This document shows, piece after piece, positions 27,374-36,912 of a DNA stretch of 64,000 nt. The stretch is from Solibaculum_A intestinale (GTDB taxonomy: Bacteria; Bacillota; Clostridia; Oscillospirales; Acutalibacteraceae). Where the stretch lies: assembly GCF_040096205.1 (NCBI RefSeq), contig NZ_JBBMFD010000003.1, positions 62,001 through 126,000 of the forward strand, written 5' to 3'. The position numbers were made by a program, and so were the translations under genes. Positions within the stretch are counted from its first letter, which is position 1. Each line of letters opens with the position of its first letter. The notes under the pieces were generated by a model. The model did no database searches. It was not told the DNA's origin and was given only the letters and a program-made list of their open reading frames with translations.

Positions 27374-27928
27374 TTGGCATTGATCTTAGCGTCCGCCTCC
27401 CCCAGGCGGAGAGAGCTTCTCGAACGGGCGGGGCTTTCCTTTGCCTGCATCCCGGCGAGAGGCGAGGAAATCATTCAAAAAGGGACGCGGCCCGAACAGG
27501 CGGCACTGACCCTGGCCCAGCAAAAAGCGCTGGAGGTGGCCAAGGCCCGGCCGCTGGACACCGTCATCGGGGCGGACACCATTGTGGTGCTCGACGGGAT
27601 GATTATGGGAAAACCCAGGGACGAAGCGGATGCGGTGCGTATGCTCACCCTTCTTTCCGGGCGGGAGCACCTGGTGCTCACCGGCGTCTGCGTGGTGAAC
27701 AAGGGCCACGCTCACTCCTTTGTCCAGCAGACGAAGGTGAAGTTCTACCCTCTGGCCCCGGCCAAAATCCGCGCCTATGTGAGGACGGGAGAACCCATGG
27801 ATAAGGCGGGAGCCTACGGCATCCAGGAAAAAGGAATGGCGCTGGTGGAAGGGATCGAAGGCGATTTCTTTAATGTGATGGGCCTGCCCATCGCGCGGCT
27901 GCTGCGCTTGCTGGAAGAGCTGGAATAA
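27374..27928 (+). CDS. maf: Maf-family nucleotide pyrophosphatase
   Basis: A 184-residue Maf/YhdE protein, a house-cleaning dNTP pyrophosphatase acting on dTTP/UTP-like or modified nucleotides. LASASPRRRELL opens the fold, and the catalytic region GADTIVVLDGMIMGKPRD is next; AYGIQEKG is the third motif. TTG at 27374 is chosen because AGGAAGG precedes it and the motif must begin there. In Bacillus maf also sits just ahead of mreBCD. Confidence 0.92.
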   Translation: MALILASASPRRRELLERAGLSFACIPARGEEIIQKGTRPEQAALTLAQQKALEVAKARPLDTVIGADTIVVLDGMIMGKPRDEADAVRMLTLLSGREHLVLTGVCVVNKGHAHSFVQQTKVKFYPLAPAKIRAYVRTGEPMDKAGAYGIQEKGMALVEGIEGDFFNVMGLPIARLLRLLEELE

Positions 27929-28056
27929 GCGCTTTTGGCAAGGAAAATAGCCGCAAAAGCAGAGAAAAAAGCAAGCGGAAGAAAAAACATGCAATTTGGT
28001 TGAAAAAGCGGCGGGAATGTCCTGCAAATTTGTTGACATAATTCTGAAAAAAGTGT

Positions 28057-28085
28057 TGTGTAATCAAAATCCCGCCGTTATAATA
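28057..28085 (+). promoter_or_regulatory. Candidate mreB promoter
   Basis: TTGTGT, 17 bp, TATAAT, about 75 nt before the mreB ATG. An upstream TTGACA at 28034 is too far from this -10 to pair with it. Confidence 0.6.
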
Positions 28086-28161
28086 TTAGATGTATCGCCT
28101 ACATGCGGAAAACCGGGGAATGCCGGGGCTCCCGGGCAAGTGAAAGGATGAGAAAGCAATC

Positions 28162-29169
28162 ATGTTCAACCACGACATTGGGATCGATCTGGGTACGGCA
28201 AACACGCTGGTATTCATGAAGGGCAAGGGTATCGTCATGCGCGAGCCGTCCGTCGTTGCGATAGATGTGCGAACCGATGCGGTCAAGGCCGTCGGCGCGG
28301 AAGCGAAGCAAATGATCGGCAGAACGCCGGGTTCCATCCATGCGGTGCGTCCTCTGAAGGACGGCGTCATCGCAGACTTTGAAATTACCGAGGCCATGCT
28401 GCGCCATTTTATCCACAAGGCGGCGAAAAACAGCCCCTTCTCCCGCCCGCGGGTGGTCATCTGCATTCCCTCCGGCGTTACTGAGGTGGAGCGCCGGGCG
28501 GTGGAGGACGCCTCCTATAACGCAGGCGCTAAGGAAGTGGAGCTGATCGAGGAACCCATGGCGGCAGCGATGGGCGCGGGCCTGCCGGTAGAGGAAGCCA
28601 CCGGCTCTATGGTCGTGGACATCGGCGGCGGCACGTCGGAGGTGGCGGTCATCTCTTTGGGGGACATTGTGACCTCCTGCTCGGTGCGGGTGGCCGGCGA
28701 TAAGCTGGACGAAGCGATCATTTCCTATGTGAAGAAGAAGTACAACCTCCTCATCGGCGAGCGCACGGCGGAGGATATCAAGATTCGCATCGGCTCGGCT
28801 TTCCCCTACGAGGAAGAGAGCACCATGGACATCAAGGGCCGCAACCTGATGGACGGCCTGCCCAAGAACATTCAGATTTCTTCTGCGGAAATCCGCGAGG
28901 CGCTGGCAGACCCGTTAGCCTCCATCGTGGACGCCATCCGTTCTACTTTGGAGAACACGCCGCCTGAGCTTTCGGCGGACATCATTGACCACGGAATCAT
29001 GCTCACCGGCGGCGGCGCGCTGCTGCGCGGCCTTGACCAGCTGATTTCCAAGGAAACCGGTATGCCGGTGCACATTGCGGAAAGTCCTCTTGACTGTGTG
29101 GCTGACGGAACGGGCAAGCGTCTGGAAGGGCCGCCCCCGTCGAGCAAAAACAATTACCGCCGCCGGTAA
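28162..29169 (+). CDS. mreB: Rod-shape-determining actin homolog MreB
   Basis: Bacterial actin of 335 residues that guides lateral wall synthesis. The phosphate-1 loop IGIDLGTANTLV, phosphate-2 VVDIGGGTSEVAV and the adenosine motif MLTGGGALLRGLD are intact. It is the first gene of the mreB-mreC-mreD-mrdA cluster, but a 222-nt gap with two hairpins parts it from mreC. Confidence 0.97.
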   Translation: MFNHDIGIDLGTANTLVFMKGKGIVMREPSVVAIDVRTDAVKAVGAEAKQMIGRTPGSIHAVRPLKDGVIADFEITEAMLRHFIHKAAKNSPFSRPRVVICIPSGVTEVERRAVEDASYNAGAKEVELIEEPMAAAMGAGLPVEEATGSMVVDIGGGTSEVAVISLGDIVTSCSVRVAGDKLDEAIISYVKKKYNLLIGERTAEDIKIRIGSAFPYEEESTMDIKGRNLMDGLPKNIQISSAEIREALADPLASIVDAIRSTLENTPPELSADIIDHGIMLTGGGALLRGLDQLISKETGMPVHIAESPLDCVADGTGKRLEGPPPSSKNNYRRR

Positions 29170-29189
29170 GAGACAGACGGAAAAAGAAT

Positions 29190-29232
29190 ACGCAAAGACT
29201 GCCGCAAACGAATTTTTCGGCAGCCTTTGCGT
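29190..29232 (+). other. Stem-loop after mreB
   Basis: ACGCAAAG-a-CTGCCG pairs with CGGCAG-c-CTTTGCGT, one internal mismatch, around a 13-nt loop. No U-tract follows, so it is more likely a stabilising or processing hairpin than a terminator. Confidence 0.5.
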
Positions 29233-29273
29233 ATTGGTGTTCTTACCAGGCTTGGTGGAAAGGAAAAAAGGGC

Positions 29274-29296
29274 GCGGGGGACCTGCCCGCTTTTTT
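29274..29296 (+). terminator. Weak intrinsic terminator between mreB and mreC
   Basis: GCGGG pairs with CCCGC around a short loop, followed directly by TTTTTT. The stem is short, so partial termination is expected, which would set mreB above mreC. Confidence 0.45.
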
Positions 29297-29391
29297 CATA
29301 AGGGGCAGCTTAAGAAGGGTGTTTTTTATGAAAAGAGCGGACCGGATGCGAAGAGAATCGCCGGTTCCAATGAGAAGGAGGCCCAAACGCC

Positions 29392-30276
29392 TTGAAAAGC
29401 TTTTTTAAAACCAAACGATTCAAAGCCCTGCTGGCCATTGTGCTGGTTTTGTCGGGGTTTATGGTATATTCGATTACCACACATGGAATGGGGACCATCC
29501 CCTCTTCCCTGGTCAGCGCTGTCACAAAACCGTTTGAGCAGCTGGCTTCCTGGGTTTCCGGGCTGGCCGACGATGTGTTCGGCGGATTTGTGCTCACCTC
29601 CCAGCTCAAGGAACAGGTGGCGAGCATGGAAGAAGAGATCCGCACTCTGCGCGAGCAACAGGTGGATTATGCGCAAATCAAAAGCGAGAACGAGGAGCTG
29701 CGCCAGTATCTGGACCTGAAAAAGGAAAACCCGGATTTTGTCTTGCAGGACGCTCAGGTCATCAAACGGGACGCAAGCGACCCCTTCGCTTCCTTTACCA
29801 TCAGCGTGGGGTCTCTCCACGGGGTGGAACGGGGGGATCCGGTTATCACTCCCGACGGGCTGGTGGGCTGTGTAGACGTGGTGGAAGAGACCCAGTCCAT
29901 CGTGCGCACGGTGCTCGATAACTCCATCGGCATCGGCGCCATGGACAGCCACACCCAGACAAGCGGCCAGATCAGCGCCAATACCCTTACCCTTGCGAGG
30001 GACGACAAATGCCGCATGAACAACATCAAGAGAGAAAACGCCATCAGCCGTGGGGACATTATCATTACCTCGGGCGTTGGCAAGGGATATCCCAGGGGAC
30101 TGATTATTGGCACGGTGGAGGAAGTCCTCCAGGAAAGCGACGGCATCTCCAATTACGCCATTGTGAAGCCGGCCGCAGATGTGCGCAACGTGCGCAACGT
30201 CATGGTCATCAAAGATTTCACCGCCACCCCCATTCCCGATGAATCGGTGACCGGCGACGGGGGTGGAGCCCAATGA
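29392..30276 (+). CDS. mreC: Rod-shape-determining protein MreC
   Basis: A 294-residue bitopic membrane protein: one N-terminal helix (about 11-29), a coiled coil (about 68-110) and the two-barrel MreC domain. TTG at 29392 follows GGAGG. It overlaps mreD by 4 nt (ATGA). A 26-codon open frame with its own ATG at 29328 ends just inside mreC and could couple translation. Confidence 0.95.
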   Translation: MKSFFKTKRFKALLAIVLVLSGFMVYSITTHGMGTIPSSLVSAVTKPFEQLASWVSGLADDVFGGFVLTSQLKEQVASMEEEIRTLREQQVDYAQIKSENEELRQYLDLKKENPDFVLQDAQVIKRDASDPFASFTISVGSLHGVERGDPVITPDGLVGCVDVVEETQSIVRTVLDNSIGIGAMDSHTQTSGQISANTLTLARDDKCRMNNIKRENAISRGDIIITSGVGKGYPRGLIIGTVEEVLQESDGISNYAIVKPAADVRNVRNVMVIKDFTATPIPDESVTGDGGGAQ

Positions 30277-30794
30277 AGCCCGAACAGAAAAAGCAGATCG
30301 GGAAATGGGTCTGTTACGCGCTTTACCTGCTTTTGCTGTTCCTGCTGCAGGTAACGCCCGGGGTATTTCCCGCCATTTTCGGCGTCAAGCCGGTCTTTTT
30401 GCTGCCGGCAGTCATCTGTGCGGCCATGTTTGAAGGGGAATTCCGTGGAAGCATTCTGGCGGTGGTAGCCGGCCTTTTGTGGGACACGAGCCGCCTTCGC
30501 CCATTTGGGTATTCGGCGATCTTATTGCTGATTTTTGCTTGCCTGTGCGGGCTTTTGATCGTTTATTTTATGCGCAACAACGTCCTGACCGCGCTCCTTT
30601 ACTGCTTTGGCGGTTTTTTGGTCTACGAGCTGATCGACTGGCTTATTTACTTTGTTCCCTATTCCAACGGAGACGCTATCCAGGCCCTTTACCAGGTGGT
30701 GCTGCCCCGGATCGTTTATTCCATGCTGTTCGTTCCATTGTTTTACTGGCTCTCCTCCAAGCTTGCCAAAAGGCTGGCGGTAGAGCCTCAATAA
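30273..30794 (+). CDS. mreD: Rod-shape-determining protein MreD
   Basis: A 173-residue membrane protein with about five hydrophobic helices; the segment GSILAVVAGLLWDTSRLRPFG is typical of MreD. Its start is coupled to the mreC stop. It links MreC to the elongation machinery. Confidence 0.9.
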   Translation: MKPEQKKQIGKWVCYALYLLLLFLLQVTPGVFPAIFGVKPVFLLPAVICAAMFEGEFRGSILAVVAGLLWDTSRLRPFGYSAILLLIFACLCGLLIVYFMRNNVLTALLYCFGGFLVYELIDWLIYFVPYSNGDAIQALYQVVLPRIVYSMLFVPLFYWLSSKLAKRLAVEPQ

Positions 30795-30825
30795 CCGTAC
30801 CGCAGGTACAGAAAGGCAGGCGGAA

Positions 30826-32931
30826 ATGGAAGAAAAGAGACACATGGCGCGAAGAATCATCATGCTTTTGTGCGTGTTGACCGTTGCGGTGGTTTATGTG
30901 GTGCGTCTGGCGGAATATCAGCTGGTCAAGGGCGAGCAGTTCGTGCAGCAGACCACCTCCCAGACCCAGACCACCATTCCTGCCAACGCCGCTCGGGGAG
31001 AGATTTACGATGCCAACGGCCGGCCGCTGGTGGTTAACCACATCGGCTACTCGGTTTTGTTTTTGCGCCAATACATGACCAAGGACACCCAGAACCAGAC
31101 CATCCTGACCTTGACCAGCCATCTGCGGGAGAACGGGGAAACCTGGAACGATTCTCTTCCTTTGGTTTGGGCGGACCAGTCCCAAACGGAGATCGCGGCC
31201 AATTCCCAGCCGCAGATTGAATTTGCCGAAGAACGGGACAGCGACATTGAAAAGCTCAAAAGCGCCAACGATCTGCAGGCCTACGCCACGGCGCAGAACT
31301 GCTACGACGCGCTGGTGAAGAAATATGAAATCGACAAGATGGAGGGCCTGACCCCCTCACAGGTGCGCGACATTATGGGGGTACGGTACGAAATGGAACT
31401 CAAACAGTTCTCCTATCGCAATCCTTTTACCTTCGCCACCGATATTTCCGAAGAAACCATGACCTATATTACTGAGAACACGCTGGAGATTCCCGGCGTG
31501 TCTATCCAGAGCGAGGCAGTGCGCTCTTACGAGAGCGGGGAAATCGCCCCTCACGTCATCGGCACCATGGGTAAGCTGAGTGCGGACGATTATAAAAAGC
31601 TGAAAAACGAGGGCTATACGTATGACGACGTCATCGGTAAGGACGGTATTGAGAAAGCCATGGAGTCCCAGCTGCGGGGCCAGCGGGGCGAAAAGACTCT
31701 GACCCTCAACGAGCTGGGAAAAGTGGTGGACAATGAGGTCACCAAAGCGCCCCAGGCGGGGAATACCGTGTTTTTAACCATTGACTCGCGCATTCAGCTG
31801 GCTGCCCAGGACGCCCTGGCCAACATCATCGACGAACTGCGGCAGACGGCGGCGCCCGGAAAGGGCGGCGACGTTAAGTCCGGGGCCGCCATCGTGGTGG
31901 ACGTGAAAACCGGCGGAATCGTAGCCATGGCCAATTATCCCAACTATGATATTAACGATTACCTGAACGATTTTGCTACCCTGAACGCCCGGGAGGATAA
32001 GCCGCTTATTAACCGCTCCACTCAGGGCCGGTTCCAGCCCGGTTCGACTATGAAGCCGGCGGTTGCCCTGGCAGCACTGGAGGAAGGGGTTATTACCCCC
32101 GATACCAGTATTTATTGCTCAAAGATTTACACTTTTTATGCATCCCCTGATCCGGCCTCCAATTATACACCTTCCTGTCTGGGTTACCACGGGCCTCAGA
32201 CAGTCACCGATGCGCTGAAGAATTCCTGCAACTATTTCTTCTTTGATGTAGGCCGTATCTTAACAATTGACCGGATGAACGAATACCAAAAGAGACTGGG
32301 CTTGGGAGAATTAACCGGCATTGAAATTGGAGAAAAGCAAGGCATTCTCGCCAGTCCTGCATATGCGGAATCTCTGGGGCGTGTTTGGAATCCCGGCGAT
32401 ACCCTGCAATCGGCCATCGGCCAGCTCTATAATTCCTTTACCCCGATAGAGCTTGCCATGTACGCCGCTACCATCGCCAACAACGGAAACCGCAACCAAG
32501 CGCACCTGGTCAAAGAAGTCAAGTCGTATGACCTGTCTCAGACGGTGCAGCCCGAGCAGGTGAATCTGCTCAATACCATCGGGGTGGACCAGCAGAATAT
32601 CGACACGGTGAAACTGGGCATGTACCGGGCCGCGTCGGAGCAGGGAGGGAACACCTGGTCTTACTTTAAGGATTTTCCCATTAAAATCGCTTGTAAGACG
32701 GGTACCGCGCAGACCGGCGGAAATGAAGCCACCGTTTCCCCTCATACCCTGTTTATTTCGTTTGGCCCTTATGAGGACCCCCAGTACGCGGTGACGGTCA
32801 TTCTGGAAAACGGCGCTAACGCCCCAACCTACAATTCCAACATCCGGGTTGCCCGGGCAATTTATGACGCGCTGTTCCTGTATGAGGATTCCCAGCAGCA
32901 GATTACTCCGGAAAATGAACTGCTCCCGTAA
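30826..32931 (+). CDS. mrdA: Penicillin-binding protein 2 (transpeptidase)
   Basis: Class B PBP of 701 residues for side-wall peptidoglycan cross-linking. One N-terminal membrane helix (about 9-27), then the dimerisation region with RGEIYDANGRPLV, then the transpeptidase domain. Catalytic motifs: S407-T-M-K410, S467-C-N469 and K624-T-G626. It lies 31 nt after mreD. The usual neighbour rodA is not in this window. Confidence 0.95.
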   Translation: MEEKRHMARRIIMLLCVLTVAVVYVVRLAEYQLVKGEQFVQQTTSQTQTTIPANAARGEIYDANGRPLVVNHIGYSVLFLRQYMTKDTQNQTILTLTSHLRENGETWNDSLPLVWADQSQTEIAANSQPQIEFAEERDSDIEKLKSANDLQAYATAQNCYDALVKKYEIDKMEGLTPSQVRDIMGVRYEMELKQFSYRNPFTFATDISEETMTYITENTLEIPGVSIQSEAVRSYESGEIAPHVIGTMGKLSADDYKKLKNEGYTYDDVIGKDGIEKAMESQLRGQRGEKTLTLNELGKVVDNEVTKAPQAGNTVFLTIDSRIQLAAQDALANIIDELRQTAAPGKGGDVKSGAAIVVDVKTGGIVAMANYPNYDINDYLNDFATLNAREDKPLINRSTQGRFQPGSTMKPAVALAALEEGVITPDTSIYCSKIYTFYASPDPASNYTPSCLGYHGPQTVTDALKNSCNYFFFDVGRILTIDRMNEYQKRLGLGELTGIEIGEKQGILASPAYAESLGRVWNPGDTLQSAIGQLYNSFTPIELAMYAATIANNGNRNQAHLVKEVKSYDLSQTVQPEQVNLLNTIGVDQQNIDTVKLGMYRAASEQGGNTWSYFKDFPIKIACKTGTAQTGGNEATVSPHTLFISFGPYEDPQYAVTVILENGANAPTYNSNIRVARAIYDALFLYEDSQQQITPENELLP

Positions 32932-32938
32932 GAAATGA

Positions 32939-32976
32939 GAACGTGCAGAAACCAGAAGGTTTCTGCACGTTCTTTC
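32939..32976 (+). terminator. Terminator after mrdA
   Basis: A 15-bp perfect stem GAACGTGCAGAAACC / GGTTTCTGCACGTTC with an AGAA loop, followed by TTTC. It closes the mre operon. Confidence 0.85.
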
Positions 32977-33048
32977 AATCATAGAAGCGTTCCGGGACCA
33001 ACTGGGACGATAAAAGTCCTCTCGAATGGAGTATAGATAACAAGAAGG

Positions 33049-33075
33049 AAAACCCCGCCTGTCAGGCGGGGTTTT
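33049..33075. terminator. Bidirectional terminator at the end of the exopolysaccharide operon
   Basis: AAAACCCCGCCT and AGGCGGGGTTTT pair around a 3-nt loop. It lies two nt past the stop of the polymerase gene. Confidence 0.85.
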
Positions 33076-33076
33076 G

Positions 33077-34558
33077 TCAGTGATAGATTTCCTTATTGCG
33101 CTGATAAATCAGCACCGCGCGGACTAGGAGCATCAGCAGATAACTGACCAAAGCGATATAAAGGAAGGAACGGAAGATATCGACAAAGGAAGAACGTGTG
33201 CCGGAAACCAGAACAATTACCAACGAAATCAGCTCGATGCAAAGCAGCTCCGGCTTTTCTCTCCAGTTGCTGCGGTGGACAAGGGTGAATACCCATCCCA
33301 AAAGCATACCGTATACCAGCATAGCAAAAACCCCGCCCCAGCCGAAGTTGATATAGCCTTCCGCAACCATGGAATAGCCGGGACCATAGTTGAGATTCAT
33401 CACGTCCATCAGCCATTGCGCCAGATGCGCGTTTTCCACGGCCGGATGGACGGCCCAGAAGCCTAGGTTGGGGATAATGGTGGTCAGAGAATACAGATAG
33501 GACATCCCATAGCGGAAAGGATACGTGGCGGGGACCAGCCGCATGGTATCAATCAACACCCGCATGGTTCCGCCCAGTTCCCCGACGAGGCGGAAAATCG
33601 GGTTATCCATACTAAAAAGATTGACAAAAAAGTCAGAAAGAGACCGTCCGGTCTGGCCGCGGATTTGGGCGATGCTGGCAAAAAGACCGGCGACGAAGTA
33701 GCCGCCCGCCGCCAGCGGAATTGCCCGCCGGGCATTGAAAGGATGGACGGTATAGTGCCACACACAGATCAGACACAAAAGCAGCATCGCCGTGTCGCCG
33801 CGGCCGCCCAAATAGAGTTCCGCTGCGGATTTGAGCAGCACGGCAATCAGCAGCAGGCCTCTCTGCCATCGCTTTTTCGAAACCACAAACAGACACAGCA
33901 GGGCAGGGATCAAAAATTCACCAAAGGATCGAAAAATCTTTTCCGATTTGGAGAGCGTGAGAAGATATTCCGAGTAGAGCCCTTTGTATCCATATTGGGC
34001 GGCAGTCTGTACAGCGGCAACCAGGTCCATAATATAAGGAACGATGCTGATTGCCAGAAGAATGAGCGCCGCAATCCGGATCACCCGCTCATGAGAAGGA
34101 TACCCTGGCCGCGAAGAAGGGGCAGCGGAAGGAAGGCTGGGTTTTACCCGCTTGGAAGTGAGCAGCCCGCCGATATGGAACAAGTTTAAAGAGATTAGGG
34201 TAAACACCTGACCCTGGACCAATTCGGTGGCGAGGAAGGTGCGGCTGATGTCATACCCCTCCGGGGTGATGCCGAAGGCCCATAGAAAACACTGTCCATA
34301 ACAGAACAGATAAAAGACACAAAGAAAAATAATATAAGGACAAAGAATTTCCCGCCGCACCAGCCACCAGGAAAAGACCGCCCAAAGCACACTCACCCAT
34401 CCAAGCCAGCTGAATACGGACAAAGGCGTATTCGGATCCAGATACATCCCGTCTTGAATTACTGTGTAGCCATAAATCGAGATGCCGATGGTATACAGGA
34501 CGGAAAGCAGCAGCGCTACCGGTTTTTTTGACAGGGTCTGGCTATTGATCGCAGCCAC
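33077..34558 (-). CDS. O-antigen/exopolysaccharide polymerase (Wzy-like)
   Basis: A 493-residue protein with about eleven or twelve hydrophobic helices and a large outer loop near the motif YSMVAEGYINFGWGG, as in oligosaccharide repeat-unit polymerases. It is the last gene of the operon. The likely GTG start at 34558 overlaps the preceding glycosyltransferase by 17 nt, but the ribosome site almost touches it, so the exact start is uncertain. Assignment rests on topology and context. Confidence 0.75.
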   Translation of the reverse strand: MAAINSQTLSKKPVALLLSVLYTIGISIYGYTVIQDGMYLDPNTPLSVFSWLGWVSVLWAVFSWWLVRREILCPYIIFLCVFYLFCYGQCFLWAFGITPEGYDISRTFLATELVQGQVFTLISLNLFHIGGLLTSKRVKPSLPSAAPSSRPGYPSHERVIRIAALILLAISIVPYIMDLVAAVQTAAQYGYKGLYSEYLLTLSKSEKIFRSFGEFLIPALLCLFVVSKKRWQRGLLLIAVLLKSAAELYLGGRGDTAMLLLCLICVWHYTVHPFNARRAIPLAAGGYFVAGLFASIAQIRGQTGRSLSDFFVNLFSMDNPIFRLVGELGGTMRVLIDTMRLVPATYPFRYGMSYLYSLTTIIPNLGFWAVHPAVENAHLAQWLMDVMNLNYGPGYSMVAEGYINFGWGGVFAMLVYGMLLGWVFTLVHRSNWREKPELLCIELISLVIVLVSGTRSSFVDIFRSFLYIALVSYLLMLLVRAVLIYQRNKEIYH

Positions 34559-35714
34559 CTCCTCCGTTTTGCGGGGAAAGCTGATAGAGTGTGTAGAGAC
34601 GCACCACGTTTTCTTTTACTTCAAAGCCCCGGCGTGCAAAAGCGGCGCGGACCTGCTCCAGAGAAGGCCTGGGTCGTCTTTTGCAGTCGGATAAAGCTTT
34701 GAGCCAGTCCTTTTTATGAAGGTTGTCCGCCGGCAGAAACTGCACCAGGGAAAGGCCCAGATCGGCTTCTTTGGAAACGCCGTCGGAAACCACGCAGGGA
34801 AGCCCGGCCGCTTGCGCTTCCACCAGCGCCACCGGGAGCCCTTCCATCAGAGAGGGCATGGCAAAGCCGTCGAGCGCCTGCAAGAGAACATCCACGTCCT
34901 CACGAAGGCCGGTAAAGATCACCCTGTCCCCAAGCCCGTACAGTGCTACCTTCTGCGCGAGGGATGCGCGCAAAGGCCCGTCCCCGATGAGAAGAAACCG
35001 GCAGTCCGCCCCCTTCTCTTTCAATAGGCGGGCCAGCTCCAGCAGAAATACGTGGTTCTTTTCCGGGATCATTCGGCCCACCTGGCCGATGACAAGGGTT
35101 TCCTCCCCCGCGCCGAACTGCGCGCGCAGTTCAGCCGCCGTTTGGGGGCGAAAAGCAAAGGCTTCCACGTCCACGGCGTTTGCAAAAAGTTCCACCCGCC
35201 CGCACCGGACCGCTTTTTCGCCATAGAGATAAATCCCCGCCTGTCTGGAACAGGCCAACAGGCAGGTGGCGTTTTTCATCAGAAGGCGGCGCATGAAGGC
35301 CGCGTACCCTTTTCCCTTAAGCGAATGGTATTTGAGAAGGCTGGAAGCGTGGGAATGGCTGATGCGGATGGAAATTCCCGCGCGTTTGGCGGCCAGAAGG
35401 ACAAAGCCGTTAAAAAACAGAAGATGGGCGTGGACCGCTGCAAAAGGCCCCTCTTCCTCCATGACCTTGCGCATTTCTTCCAAAATCCGCTTGGGGCCCG
35501 CCTGTTTGGGCAGAGAGGTGTGAAAAATGCGTCCGCCCAAAGCGAGGATTTCCCCGTCGAAGTCCGCTTCTCCCGGTTTTGTACACAAAAAGTCAAATTG
35601 AAGGCGGTCCCGGTCGATGCAGCGGTACAGGTTCATCAGCATGGTTTCCATCCCGCCCCGGTCCATCTTCCCCACCGCCATCAGAACGCGCGCGGGCCGA
35701 ATGCTTTTATTCAA
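34542..35714 (-). CDS. GT4-family glycosyltransferase
   Basis: About 390 residues, GT-B fold. The N-terminal segment ARVLMAVGKMDRGGMETMLMNL and the C-terminal EGLPVALVEAQAAGLPCVVSD are typical of GT4 enzymes; IGQVGRMIPEKNHVFLL is the UDP-sugar-domain opening. TTG at 35714 with GGGAGG 8 nt ahead is the best start and overlaps the previous gene by 8 nt. The sugar is not predictable. Confidence 0.88.
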   Translation of the reverse strand: MNKSIRPARVLMAVGKMDRGGMETMLMNLYRCIDRDRLQFDFLCTKPGEADFDGEILALGGRIFHTSLPKQAGPKRILEEMRKVMEEEGPFAAVHAHLLFFNGFVLLAAKRAGISIRISHSHASSLLKYHSLKGKGYAAFMRRLLMKNATCLLACSRQAGIYLYGEKAVRCGRVELFANAVDVEAFAFRPQTAAELRAQFGAGEETLVIGQVGRMIPEKNHVFLLELARLLKEKGADCRFLLIGDGPLRASLAQKVALYGLGDRVIFTGLREDVDVLLQALDGFAMPSLMEGLPVALVEAQAAGLPCVVSDGVSKEADLGLSLVQFLPADNLHKKDWLKALSDCKRRPRPSLEQVRAAFARRGFEVKENVVRLYTLYQLSPQNGGGGCDQ

Positions 35715-36912
35715 GAATGCCACCTCCCGCATACCGGGCGAAGGCCTGGTAAAATTCCAGGCGTGCGCCGTCGAGTGTTTCACGTGAAAAGGATTGGGCC
35801 TTCTGAAAATTATGCTCGGCAGCCCTCCTCATACGAGTTTCGTCAGAAAGCAGGCGTTCTAAACACCGGGCGAGACCTTTTGCATCCCGCCGCCGGTGCA
35901 GATACCGTTCCTCCAGCAACTCCGGCACGCCCCCCACCGCGCTGCCCACCGCCGGGCAGCCTCGGCTCATGGCTTCGATTAAGGCTCTGGGAAGCGCTTC
36001 CTGATCGCTTGGCAGCAGAAATACGTCCAACGAATCCAACCAGGCGGCCACCGCGTCTCCCGCCGGCAGCGTCCCGCAGAATTCCACCTGGGACGCGATT
36101 CCCAGGCGTTCAGCGACGCTTTGAAAATGAGCGGGGTTTCCCGGCCCTAACAGCTTCAGACGAAAGCCGGGCAGCTGCTCTTTGAGAAGGCTCAAAGCCT
36201 TCATGGCGGTTTTCTGTCCCTTATACCGCACGTTGAGAGAACCGATGAGGCCGAAGGTCAGAGGCGTATGGTTGGCAAAATGCTCCCCGATCCGGGCCAA
36301 GCGCTTTTTAAGCACCTGAGGCGCCGGGGTATCCAGACACACGTCGGAAATAGCCGCCGTGTGCCCCCGGGAGGGATAGAGGCGCTGCAGATAACCATCG
36401 GTGACGTAAAGGACATAGTCCGCCGCAGAGGTGTATTTTTTTGCCTGGCGCCAGAAAAAAGGAGCCAGCGCCTTTCCGCCCGGTTTTCCCACATACCATA
36501 GTGAGCCGAAGCCGCTTGCCACCAGCTCCACTGCGTAGGGCTTTTTCAGTCGAAGGGCCTCCTGACAAGCAAAAAAGCCGAGCATGCTCGGCAAACGGAT
36601 GACCGCACAATCGGCGTCCTCCAAGATATCCCGGACCTGGGCCCGGATGGCCCCCCGGTGAAACAGCGCGTCCGCCATCGAACGATAAGCGGTAACCGGG
36701 CGCATCACCACCCGTTCCCCGCTGGACTTGACAAATCCTCCCCGCTTGTCCTCCGGAACAGAGGACATGGGCTTCACCCGGGTGGACACGCTGATTTCCT
36801 CAAAGCAGGGCAAGTACCGCTCTTTCCATAAGGAATAGGGAAAGATAATGGAATATTGTTCTCCCTGTTCGCCGCTGAGCATTACATTGTCGTGAAAAAA
36901 TGCCATTCTCAT
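35707..36912 (-). CDS. Glycosyltransferase, family 4-like
   Basis: A 401-residue GT-B protein. FGLIGSLNVRYKGQKTAMKAL opens the C-terminal domain and DVFLLPSDQEALPRALIEAMSRG is the donor-binding region. The ATG overlaps the upstream gene by 4 nt. A parS-like site lies near its 3' end (35776-35791). Sugar specificity is unknown. Confidence 0.88.
   Translation of the reverse strand: MRMAFFHDNVMLSGEQGEQYSIIFPYSLWKERYLPCFEEISVSTRVKPMSSVPEDKRGGFVKSSGERVVMRPVTAYRSMADALFHRGAIRAQVRDILEDADCAVIRLPSMLGFFACQEALRLKKPYAVELVASGFGSLWYVGKPGGKALAPFFWRQAKKYTSAADYVLYVTDGYLQRLYPSRGHTAAISDVCLDTPAPQVLKKRLARIGEHFANHTPLTFGLIGSLNVRYKGQKTAMKALSLLKEQLPGFRLKLLGPGNPAHFQSVAERLGIASQVEFCGTLPAGDAVAAWLDSLDVFLLPSDQEALPRALIEAMSRGCPAVGSAVGGVPELLEERYLHRRRDAKGLARCLERLLSDETRMRRAAEHNFQKAQSFSRETLDGARLEFYQAFARYAGGGILE
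35776..35791. promoter_or_regulatory. parS-like site inside a glycosyltransferase gene
   Basis: TGTTTCACGTGAAAAG matches 14 of 16 positions of the ideal parS palindrome, including the complete central TTTCACGTGAAA. It lies 27 kb from dnaA on the right arm, opposite the site at 1907. Confidence 0.7.
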
